From an uncultured Prevotella sp. (GTDB lineage: Bacteria; Bacteroidota; Bacteroidia; Bacteroidales; Bacteroidaceae): a stretch of 64,000 nt of DNA. Positions 1 through 7,188 of the stretch are shown here, in pieces. How positions within the stretch are numbered: position 1 is the first letter of the stretch; each line of letters opens with the position of its first letter. A program made the position numbers and the translations under genes. The notes under the pieces are model-generated. The model made no database searches, had not been told where the DNA came from, and was given only the letters and a program-made list of their open reading frames with translations. The stretch is taken from contig CALUGW010000015.1 in assembly GCA_944320305.1 (NCBI GenBank), forward strand, positions 1 to 64,000. The letters are read 5' to 3'.

Positions 1-2
1 AT

Positions 3-75
3 GCGCCTGTAGCTCAGTTGGTAGAGCACCTGACTCTTAATCAGGGTGTCCAGGGTTCGACCCCCTGCAGGCGTA
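3..75 (+). tRNA. tRNA-Lys (anticodon CTT)
   Basis: A complete 73-nt cloverleaf can be folded: 7-bp acceptor stem with a G-T pair at its end, D arm GCTC/GAGC, anticodon stem CCTGA/TCAGG around loop CTCTTAA (anticodon CTT, reading AAG), and T arm CAGGG/CCCTG. The discriminator is A and CCA is not encoded. It is identical to the next gene 25 bases downstream, so the two form a co-transcribed tandem duplicate. Their promoter lies left of the window. Confidence 0.95.
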
Positions 76-100
76 CAACACAAAAGAAGCAAAGCGCGAT

Positions 101-173
101 GCGCCTGTAGCTCAGTTGGTAGAGCACCTGACTCTTAATCAGGGTGTCCAGGGTTCGACCCCCTGCAGGCGTA
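101..173 (+). tRNA. tRNA-Lys (anticodon CTT), second identical copy
   Basis: It has the same 73-nt sequence and fold as the gene just upstream, with anticodon CTT and no encoded CCA. A strong hairpin terminator follows within a few bases and ends the two-gene transcript. Confidence 0.95.
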
Positions 174-177
174 CAGA

Positions 178-213
178 TGAGAAAGCGGAACACAAACCGC
201 TTTCTCATTATTT
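178..213 (+). terminator. Rho-independent terminator of the tRNA-Lys pair
   Basis: An 11-bp perfect stem (178-188 with 197-207, TGAGAAAGCGG) encloses an 8-nt loop and is followed by TTATTTTATAT. Confidence 0.85.
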
Positions 214-268
214 TATATGGACGGCACAAATTTCCGTTGCGCCGTTTCCACAATTCAATTTTAATGCG

Positions 269-276
269 TAACTTTG
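269..276 (+). promoter_or_regulatory. Bacteroidetes -7 box (TAACTTTG) for lon
   Basis: TAACTTTG matches the TAnnTTTG -7 consensus of the Bacteroidetes primary sigma factor. It overlaps the upstream in-frame ATG at 274, so that codon cannot lie in the mRNA. The box therefore fixes the lon start at 304. Confidence 0.75.
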
Positions 277-303
277 CATCCCGATAAAAAAACAACGACT
301 TTA

Positions 304-2763
304 ATGGACAACAAACAAAATAAGGCGTTCTCCATGATCGCCGACATTGAGGGCGACTATGGCGACCTGCTGAAATCAGCCGATATGCCGGCGTCGCTGC
401 CCATACTGGCCGTGAGGAATCTTGTGCTCTTCCCCGGAGTTGTGTCGCCGATACTAATCGGCAGGGAGTCGAGCATGAGCCTTGTAAAGCGGGCGGAGAA
501 GAACAACACCATAATCGGCATAGTCTGCCAGCGCGACCCCGAGACCGACGAGCCTGGCAAGAACGACCTCTATGAGTACGGCGTGTACGCGCGGGTTGTC
601 AAAATCCTGACCCTGCCCAACGGCAACATAACAGCCATAATTCAAGGCTTCGGGCGCCTGCGCCTCACTGAGATAACGCGCAAGAAGCCCTACCTCTACG
701 GCAAGGCCGAGCCGGCCATGGAGATTGTGCCCGACAAGGACGACAGCGAGTTCTCCGCCGCCATGGACGACCTCAGGCAGATGACCAACGAGTACATCAA
801 GCTGAACGACGACATCCCGGAGGAGGCGTCGTTCGCCATCAAGAACGTGTCGAACAACGTGATGGCCCTCAACTTCATCTGCTCCAACATGCTCTTCTCC
901 ATCAAGGACAAGATGGACCTGCTCTGCAAGGACTCCATTAAGGACCGCCTGTTCGGCACGATGCGCATCATCAACCGCGAGCTGTCGCTGCTCAGCCTGA
1001 AGCAGGACATCAGGAACAAAACCCGCGACGACATAGACGAGCAGCAGCGCAACTACTTCCTGCAGCAACAGATAAAGAACCTGCAGGCCGAGATAAGCAA
1101 CGGCGAAAGCTCGCCGGAGAAGCTCGAGCTGATGGAAAAGGCCGAGAAGAAGAAGTGGCCGGAGGAGGTGGCGAAGACATTCGAGAAGGAATGCGACAAG
1201 CTGGACCAGCTCAACCCGCAAAGCCCTGACTACAACGTGCAGCTGACCTATCTCCAGACGATGGTGGCCCTGCCGTGGGGCGAATACACACAGGACGACA
1301 TGGACCTGAACCGCGCCCAAAAGGTGCTCGACAAGGACCACTACGGCATGGAGAAAGTCAAGGAGCGCATCCTCGAATACATAGCCGTGCTCAACCTCAG
1401 AGGCGACCTCAAGTCGCCCATACTGTGTCTCTACGGCCCTCCCGGAGTGGGCAAGACAAGCCTCGGCAAGAGCATCGCCGCCGCCATGAGCCGCAAATAC
1501 GTCAGGATGTCGCTCGGCGGACTGCACGACGAGGCAGAGATCAGAGGCCACAGGCGCACCTACATCGGCGCCATGCCCGGCCGTATAATCAAGAACATAC
1601 AGAAAGCAGGCTCGTCGAACCCGGTGTTCGTGCTCGACGAAATAGACAAGGTGACGCAGAACACCGTGAACGGCGACCCAGCGTCGGCACTGCTCGAGGT
1701 GCTCGACCCGGAACAGAACTCGGCTTTCCATGACAACTATCTCGACCTTGACTACGACCTGTCGAAGGTGCTCTTCATCGCCACCGCCAACGACCTGAAC
1801 ACCATTCCGCGCCCGCTGCTGGACAGAATGGAGCTGATAGAGGTAAGCGGCTACATCACAGAGGAGAAAATCGAGATAGCGAAACGCCACCTCATACCGA
1901 AAGAAAAAGACAACACCGGTCTCGGCAATGAGAAGAAGCTGGCCTTCACCAAGGCCGCGATAGAGAAAATCATCGAGCAGTACACACGCGAAAGCGGCGT
2001 GAGGCAGCTTGAGAAGCAAATCAACAAGGCACTGCGGAAACTCGCGCTGAAAAAGGCGCAGAGCCAGGAGCTGCCGTACACAAAAATCACGCCGACGGAA
2101 ATAGAGGACCTGCTCGGCAAGCCGCCGTTCTACCGCGACATCTATCAGGGCAACGACTACGCCGGCGTCGTCACCGGACTGGCGTGGACAAGCGTGGGCG
2201 GCGAGATTCTGTTCATCGAGACAAGCCTCAGCAAGGGCAAAGGATCCAAGCTCACACTGACAGGCAACCTGGGCGACGTGATGAAGGAGTCGGCGATACT
2301 GGCGCTCGAATATGTGAAGGCGCACGCCGACGCACTGAACATCGACTACCGCATCTTCGACAACTGGAACATCCACATCCACGTGCCGGAGGGAGCGACG
2401 CCAAAAGACGGGCCGTCGGCCGGAATAACCATCGCCACCTCCATCGCCTCCGCGCTCACCCAGCGCAAGGTGCGCAAGAACACGGCCATGACGGGCGAGA
2501 TAACCCTCAGAGGGAAAGTGCTGCCCGTGGGCGGCATCAAGGAAAAGATTCTTGCGGCCAAGCGCGCGGGCATAACGGACATTGTGATGTGCCGCGACAA
2601 CAAGAAAGACATCGACGAGATTCCCGAGATTTACATCAAGGGCATCAGCTTCCACTACGTCGAGAATGTGCAGGACGTGTGGAACTTCGCCCTGACAGAC
2701 GAGCTTGTGGACCATCCGCTGAAGTTTGAAATCGAGGAGAACACGGACAAAAACAGCCAATGA
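304..2763 (+). CDS. lon: ATP-dependent protease Lon (endopeptidase La)
   Basis: Lon is the cytosolic AAA+ serine protease that degrades misfolded and regulatory proteins. The 819-aa product has the full architecture: an N-terminal substrate-binding domain (about residues 30-240, starting near [14 protein letters not shown]), a coiled central region, an AAA+ module with Walker [10 protein letters not shown] at 378-386 and Walker B VFVLDEID, and a C-terminal protease domain. The catalytic pair is Ser705 in PKDGPSAG and Lys748, separated by 43 residues as in E. coli Lon. An ATG ten codons upstream (274) falls inside the promoter box, so the start is 304. The stop codon overlaps the tgt start (ATGA), so the two are translationally coupled. 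Nothing looks degraded. Confidence 0.97.
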   Translation: MDNKQNKAFSMIADIEGDYGDLLKSADMPASLPILAVRNLVLFPGVVSPILIGRESSMSLVKRAEKNNTIIGIVCQRDPETDEPGKNDLYEYGVYARVVKILTLPNGNITAIIQGFGRLRLTEITRKKPYLYGKAEPAMEIVPDKDDSEFSAAMDDLRQMTNEYIKLNDDIPEEASFAIKNVSNNVMALNFICSNMLFSIKDKMDLLCKDSIKDRLFGTMRIINRELSLLSLKQDIRNKTRDDIDEQQRNYFLQQQIKNLQAEISNGESSPEKLELMEKAEKKKWPEEVAKTFEKECDKLDQLNPQSPDYNVQLTYLQTMVALPWGEYTQDDMDLNRAQKVLDKDHYGMEKVKERILEYIAVLNLRGDLKSPILCLYGPPGVGKTSLGKSIAAAMSRKYVRMSLGGLHDEAEIRGHRRTYIGAMPGRIIKNIQKAGSSNPVFVLDEIDKVTQNTVNGDPASALLEVLDPEQNSAFHDNYLDLDYDLSKVLFIATANDLNTIPRPLLDRMELIEVSGYITEEKIEIAKRHLIPKEKDNTGLGNEKKLAFTKAAIEKIIEQYTRESGVRQLEKQINKALRKLALKKAQSQELPYTKITPTEIEDLLGKPPFYRDIYQGNDYAGVVTGLAWTSVGGEILFIETSLSKGKGSKLTLTGNLGDVMKESAILALEYVKAHADALNIDYRIFDNWNIHIHVPEGATPKDGPSAGITIATSIASALTQRKVRKNTAMTGEITLRGKVLPVGGIKEKILAAKRAGITDIVMCRDNKKDIDEIPEIYIKGISFHYVENVQDVWNFALTDELVDHPLKFEIEENTDKNSQ

Positions 2764-3887
2764 CATTCGAACTGCAACACACAGACCCCTGCTCTGACGC
2801 AAGAACGGGAATAATAACGACCGCCCACGGCAAAATAAAAACACCAATATTCATGCCGGTGGGAACTTGCGGAAGCGTAAAGGGGGTGCATTTCTCAGAG
2901 CTTGAGCAGCAGATAAAGGCGCAGATCATTCTGGGCAACACATACCACCTGTTTCTGCGGCCGGGGCTTGACATCCTCAAATCGGCCGGCGGACTGCACC
3001 GGTTCACAGGCTGGAGCCGCCCCATCCTGACCGATTCCGGCGGCTTTCAGGTGTTCTCGCTGACGGGGATAAGAAAGCTGAAAGAAGAGGGGTGCGAGTT
3101 CAGGTCGCACATCGACGGCTCGAAACTGTTCTTCACCCCTGAGAACGTGATTGACACGGAGCGTGCCATCGGCGCCGACATAATGATGGCTTTCGACGAA
3201 TGCCCGCCCGGGCAGAGCGACCACGCATACGCAAAAAAGAGCCTCGGACTGACACAACGGTGGCTGGACAGATGCATAAAGAGATTCAACGAGACCGAAC
3301 CGCTCTACGGCTACGGCCAGAGCCTGTTCCCCATCGTCCAGGGCTGCACATTCAAAGACCTGAGGCAGGAGGCCGCAAAATTCGTGGCCGACAAGGGGGC
3401 AGACGGCAACGCCATCGGCGGACTGGCCGTCGGCGAGCCTACAGAGGTCATGTACGAGATGATAGAGGTGGTGAACGCCATACTGCCCAAAGACAAGCCA
3501 CGCTACCTGATGGGAGTGGGCACACCTCAAAACATACTTGAGGCCATCGAGCGCGGAGTTGACATGTTCGACTGCGTGATGCCCACAAGAAACGGGCGCA
3601 ACGCCATGCTGTTCACATACCACGGCACAATGAACATGAGGAACAAGAAGTGGGAGAACGACTTCTCCCCCATCGACCCCGACGGCTGCCAGACCGACAT
3701 GGTCTACTCTAAGGCATATCTTCACCACTTGTTCAAGGCCGGCGAGCTGCTGGCAATGCAAATCGCGAGCATACACAACCTGGCGTTCTACCTGCGGCTC
3801 GTGGCTGACGCGCGAAAGCACATCGAGGCGGGCGACTTCACCGCCTGGAAACGCGGCGTCATGGAAAATCTCGGACGGAGGATTTAA
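2760..3887 (+). CDS. tgt: Queuine/preQ1 tRNA-ribosyltransferase Tgt
   Basis: Tgt exchanges guanine-34 for the queuosine precursor preQ1 in tRNAs with GUN anticodons. The 375-aa protein has the TIM-barrel family signatures DSGGFQVFSL (Asp92, the conserved acid/base position) and FDCVMPTRNGRN (Asp271, the nucleophile position by family comparison). The C-terminal zinc region looks altered: the usual CxCxxC before the AYLHHL motif is replaced by a stretch with a single cysteine (Cys310, DGCQTDMVYSKAYLHHL). I recall that Tgts of this phylum often lack these ligands, but could not check. The gene starts inside the lon stop codon and is followed nine bases later by an LptF/G-type permease, an order I recall from other Bacteroidales. 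Confidence 0.96.
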   Translation: MTFELQHTDPCSDARTGIITTAHGKIKTPIFMPVGTCGSVKGVHFSELEQQIKAQIILGNTYHLFLRPGLDILKSAGGLHRFTGWSRPILTDSGGFQVFSLTGIRKLKEEGCEFRSHIDGSKLFFTPENVIDTERAIGADIMMAFDECPPGQSDHAYAKKSLGLTQRWLDRCIKRFNETEPLYGYGQSLFPIVQGCTFKDLRQEAAKFVADKGADGNAIGGLAVGEPTEVMYEMIEVVNAILPKDKPRYLMGVGTPQNILEAIERGVDMFDCVMPTRNGRNAMLFTYHGTMNMRNKKWENDFSPIDPDGCQTDMVYSKAYLHHLFKAGELLAMQIASIHNLAFYLRLVADARKHIEAGDFTAWKRGVMENLGRRI

Positions 3888-3896
3888 TCTTTTCAG

Positions 3897-5117
3897 ATGA
3901 AATACAGAACGATAAAGAAACACCACAATGCCTTGAGGCGGCTTCAGAACCTGAAGTCACGCTGCAAGGGCATTGCCGGTTTCTTGGCAAATGCCGGCAG
4001 GCTGCTCAACAAGGCCAACCCGCTGAGGCACATCAAAAAGATTGACGCCTACATCATAAAGAAGTTCATCGGCACATACTTCTATTCCATCGCACTGATA
4101 ATCTCCATCTCGATCGTATTTGACGTCAATGAGAATCTGGCCAAGTTCAGCACGAACAACGCTCCGCTAAGAGCCATTGTGTTTGACTATTACGCCAATT
4201 TCGTGCCCTATTTCGCCAATCTGTTCAGCCCGCTGTTCGTCTTCATCGCCGTAATATTCTTCACGTCAAAACTGGCCGGCAACTCGGAAATAATAGCCAT
4301 GATGGCCTGCGGAATGAGCTTCAAGCGCCTGCTCAGGCCGTACATGATATCGGCAGCGCTGATCTCCGTGCTCAATTTTTATCTCGGAGCTTACATCATT
4401 CCCAAAGGAAACATTGTAAAGCACAACTTCGAGTCGCTCTACAAGAACAACAAGAAGAACACATCGGCAAGCAACGTGCAGCTGCAAGTGGGCGAAGGAG
4501 TCATAGCCTACATCGCGCAATATGACAATGTGCACAAGACCGGCTACGGCTTCTCGCTCGACAAGTTTGAGAACAAAAAGCTGGTAAGCCACATGACGGC
4601 CAACATAATCCAGTACGACACAATCTCCGACAGCCGGTATCACTGGAAAGCCATCAATTACAAAATAAGGACGCTCAAAGGCATGAGGGAACATATCACG
4701 ACCGGATTTGAGATGGACACCACCGTGATGATGGAGCCAATGGACCTCGTGTTCAGCAAAGGCCAGCAGGAGACATTCACGAACCCGGAGCTGAAACGTT
4801 ACATATCAAAGCAGAAAGACCGGGGCTCAAGCAATGTTGTGCAGTACGAGGTTGAATACCACAAGCGCATTGCCACATGCTTCGCCTCGTTCATACTCAC
4901 CATAATCGGAGCAAGCCTCAGCTCGCGCAAGCGCAAGGGCGGCATGGGCCTGTACCTCGGCATCGGCCTTGCACTGAGCTTCTCCTACATCCTGCTGCAA
5001 ACCATAAGCTCGACATTCGCCATCAACGCCAACACACCGCCAATGCTTGCAGCGTGGATTCCCAACATATTATATTTCATCATCGCATACTTCTGTTATA
5101 AAAAAGCACCAAACTAA
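3897..5117 (+). CDS. LptF/LptG (YjgP/YjgQ) family permease
   Basis: This is an inner-membrane permease of the LPS export family that, with LptB, extracts lipopolysaccharide and passes it to the periplasmic bridge. The 406-aa protein has three hydrophobic segments in the N-terminal half (first near residues 58-80, IIKKFIGTYFYSIALIISIS), a periplasmic domain of about 150 residues, and three C-terminal segments ending ILYFIIAYFCYKK. This is the usual LptF/G topology. The N-terminus carries about 48 extra basic residues before the conserved DAYIIKKF motif. No internal ATG could shorten it, although an in-frame TTG lies in that stretch. LptF and LptG cannot be told apart here. It lies between tgt and a helicase with very short gaps. 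Confidence 0.9.
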   Translation: MKYRTIKKHHNALRRLQNLKSRCKGIAGFLANAGRLLNKANPLRHIKKIDAYIIKKFIGTYFYSIALIISISIVFDVNENLAKFSTNNAPLRAIVFDYYANFVPYFANLFSPLFVFIAVIFFTSKLAGNSEIIAMMACGMSFKRLLRPYMISAALISVLNFYLGAYIIPKGNIVKHNFESLYKNNKKNTSASNVQLQVGEGVIAYIAQYDNVHKTGYGFSLDKFENKKLVSHMTANIIQYDTISDSRYHWKAINYKIRTLKGMREHITTGFEMDTTVMMEPMDLVFSKGQQETFTNPELKRYISKQKDRGSSNVVQYEVEYHKRIATCFASFILTIIGASLSSRKRKGGMGLYLGIGLALSFSYILLQTISSTFAINANTPPMLAAWIPNILYFIIAYFCYKKAPN

Positions 5118-5123
5118 AATAAT

Positions 5124-6476
5124 ATGAGATTTGAAGATACAGATTTGAACGACAACATACTGGACGCTCTGTATGACATGCACTTTGACGAATGCACACC
5201 GATCCAGGAGAAATGCATCCCTGAAATACTTGACAGGCATGACATAATCGGCGTGGCACAAACAGGCACAGGCAAGACCGCGGCCTATCTGCTGCCAATA
5301 TTAAGCCTGCTTGACGACGGCGGCTATCCGCAGAACTCCATCAACTGCATCGTGATGTCGCCCACACGCGAGCTGGCACAACAGATCGACCAGGCCATGC
5401 AAGGCTTCGGATATTATCTCGACACAGTGAGCAGTGTTGCCGTCTACGGCGGCAACGACGGCAACAGGTATGACCAGGAGATGAAGAGCCTGCGCCTGGG
5501 CGCCGACGTCGTGATAGCCACTCCGGGCCGCTTGCTCAGCCACATCAGAATGGGAAACGTTGACCTCAGCAAGGTGAGCTTCTTCGTTCTTGACGAGGCC
5601 GACCGCATGCTCGACATGGGATTCAGCGACGACATCATGCAAATAGCAAGCAAACTTCCACATGATGTGCAGACTATCATGTTCTCGGCAACAATGCCGG
5701 ACAAGATTCAGCAGCTCGCAAAAACGCTGCTGAAAGACCCTGTTGAAGTGAAGATTGCAGTCAGCAAACCGGCTGAAAAAATCCAGCAGTCGGCCTATGT
5801 CTGCCATGAGCCGCAAAAAATCGGCATTATCAAGCATCTTTTCTCTACCGACCAGCTCAAGCGTGTAATCATCTTCTCCGGCAAGAAAGACAAGGTGAAA
5901 GAGATAAACCGCGCCCTGCAGCATCTGAAAATAAACTGCTGCCAGATGCACAGCGACCTGACACAGCAGGAACGTGACGAGGTGATGTATGAATTCAAGT
6001 CAGGCCAGAAAGACGTTCTCGTGGCGACGGACATCGTGGCGCGCGGCATCGACATCGACGACATACAGATGGTCATCAATTATGACGTGCCCCACGACGC
6101 GGAGGATTACGTTCACCGCATCGGAAGAACAGCGCGGGCAGACCGCGACGGAGTGGCAATCACATTCGTCAGCGAAAAAGACATGTACGCTTTCGGCCAG
6201 ATTGAGACGTTCCTTGGCAAGGAAATCACAAAGAATCCTCTGCCGGAAAAACTTGGCAAAGGCCCGGAATACATTACCGAGAGGAGGAAAGAGCAAGGCC
6301 GGCCTCGCCACGGCAAGGGGCACGGCTCACACCATGGCAGAGGCGGCAAGCAGAGAGGAAATGGCGCAAACGACAGAGCAGACAGCAAGGAAACGGTGAA
6401 AAAATCCGGCGGCAGAAGACGGCGCCGGTCTTCAAAAAAGCCCTCAACAAACACCGACGCGCAGAAATCAGAATGA
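5124..6476 (+). CDS. DEAD-box ATP-dependent RNA helicase (RhlE-like)
   Basis: This RNA helicase probably remodels structured RNA or ribosome precursors. The 450-aa protein has all core motifs: the Q motif around TPIQEKCIP, Walker A AQTGTGKT at 45-52, PTRELA, TPGR, DEAD at 157-160, SAT in MFSATMP, ARGID and HRIGRTARADRDG. After the RecA-like core (about residue 370) comes a low-complexity tail rich in Arg, Lys, Gly and His, typical of RhlE/CsdA-like proteins and likely to bind RNA non-specifically. It starts 6 bases after the permease stop and is followed by a strong terminator, so it probably ends the lon-tgt transcript. The exact subfamily is inferred. Confidence 0.93.
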   Translation: MRFEDTDLNDNILDALYDMHFDECTPIQEKCIPEILDRHDIIGVAQTGTGKTAAYLLPILSLLDDGGYPQNSINCIVMSPTRELAQQIDQAMQGFGYYLDTVSSVAVYGGNDGNRYDQEMKSLRLGADVVIATPGRLLSHIRMGNVDLSKVSFFVLDEADRMLDMGFSDDIMQIASKLPHDVQTIMFSATMPDKIQQLAKTLLKDPVEVKIAVSKPAEKIQQSAYVCHEPQKIGIIKHLFSTDQLKRVIIFSGKKDKVKEINRALQHLKINCCQMHSDLTQQERDEVMYEFKSGQKDVLVATDIVARGIDIDDIQMVINYDVPHDAEDYVHRIGRTARADRDGVAITFVSEKDMYAFGQIETFLGKEITKNPLPEKLGKGPEYITERRKEQGRPRHGKGHGSHHGRGGKQRGNGANDRADSKETVKKSGGRRRRRSSKKPSTNTDAQKSE

Positions 6477-6495
6477 CACCGCGCCAAAAGCGAAA

Positions 6496-6532
6496 CGGGG
6501 AATGCCAGGAAACGGCATTCCCCGCCTTATTA
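6496..6532 (+). terminator. Terminator after the helicase gene
   Basis: An 11-bp perfect stem, CGGGGAATGCC (6496-6506) with GGCATTCCCCG (6514-6524), has a 7-nt loop and is followed by CCTTATTATT. Confidence 0.8.
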
Positions 6533-6571
6533 TTGACAAGCCCAAACAGCCAGACTCCACAGACAGGGATA

Positions 6572-6608
6572 CAAAAAAAAGAGGGTGAGCCATAATTGAC
6601 TCACCCTC
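6572..6608 (-). terminator. Terminator of the tmRNA gene
   Basis: Read on the minus strand, a 9-bp stem GAGGGTGAG/CTCACCCTC (6600-6608 with 6581-6589) is followed by a run of eight T. It lies a few bases beyond the tmRNA 3' end. Confidence 0.85.
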
Positions 6609-6616
6609 CCCAAAAG

Positions 6617-7015
6617 TGGACTTGGAGGGATTCGAACCCTCGTCCAAACAGGGAAACCATACGCTTTCTACATGCTTATTCCGGACTTTGGTTTTCGTGT
6701 GCAGGCAAGACCCGGACCACCAACCGGCACCTTATCCCCTAAAACTTCATCGCGCCGCCGGGGCGTAAGCGCGACTATTCCCGATTTAACCGCACCGCTT
6801 GGCCAGGAAGCTTCGGAACAACAGCCCCTGAGCGATGTCTCGTCCCGTCACCTTGTGACAGGATAAAGCCAGTAATCTACTGTACTTCGATTAGGCAGCG
6901 AGAGCGTATTTGTTTTCGCCAGATAAATTTTTGACCGAATGGATTATGGAGTTCACAGCCGTCACTCCGCATGCTTACGTACCATCTCAACCCGCTGTCA
7001 AATCCAGTCAAGCCC
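6617..7015 (-). ncRNA. ssrA: Transfer-messenger RNA (tmRNA)
   Basis: tmRNA rescues stalled ribosomes by acting first as alanyl-tRNA and then as mRNA for a degradation tag. On the minus strand the 5' end GGGCTTG (from 7015) pairs with CAAGTCC at the 3' end, and a T arm with GGTTCGAATCC precedes it. The tag frame at 6920-6891 reads GGC GAA AAC AAA TAC GCT CTC GCT GCC TAA, that is GENKYALAA, closely resembling the Bacteroidetes tag GENNYALAA and ending in the protease-recognised LAA. CCA is not encoded. The total is 399 nt in one piece. Its own promoter lies at 7052-7081 and a terminator follows. Confidence 0.95.
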
Positions 7016-7051
7016 ATGATAACGTTCAACAGTCTTCCGCTGAAAACGCTG

Positions 7052-7081
7052 CAAAGATAAACATTTTTATCAACACCACAA
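7052..7081 (-). promoter_or_regulatory. Promoter of tmRNA (-7 TATCTTTG, -33 TTG)
   Basis: On the minus strand TATCTTTG (7059-7052) matches TAnnTTTG, and a TTG at 7081-7079 lies 19 bases upstream. The spacing to the tmRNA 5' end at 7015 leaves a short trimmed leader. It is back to back with the promoter at 7104. Confidence 0.7.
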
Positions 7082-7103
7082 CCATTAATCAGATAAAAAT
7101 GCT

Positions 7104-7111
7104 TACCTTTG
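7104..7111 (+). promoter_or_regulatory. -7 box (TACCTTTG) for the SLBB export gene
   Basis: TACCTTTG matches TAnnTTTG, 77 bases before the start codon. It is divergent from the tmRNA promoter, with 44 bases between the two -7 boxes. Confidence 0.65.
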
Positions 7112-7188
7112 CAATAATTTTGCGGATTTCCTGTTTAACAAGAGGAGCTTTCTCTTAAAATTAAAACAATAAACACTCACACATAAAG

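Noticed and set aside
454..2847. A 797-aa open frame antisense to lon
   Set aside because: It lies wholly opposite a fully conserved lon gene, shows no recognisable domain and has the Val/Leu/His-rich composition expected of an antisense frame in GC-rich coding DNA.
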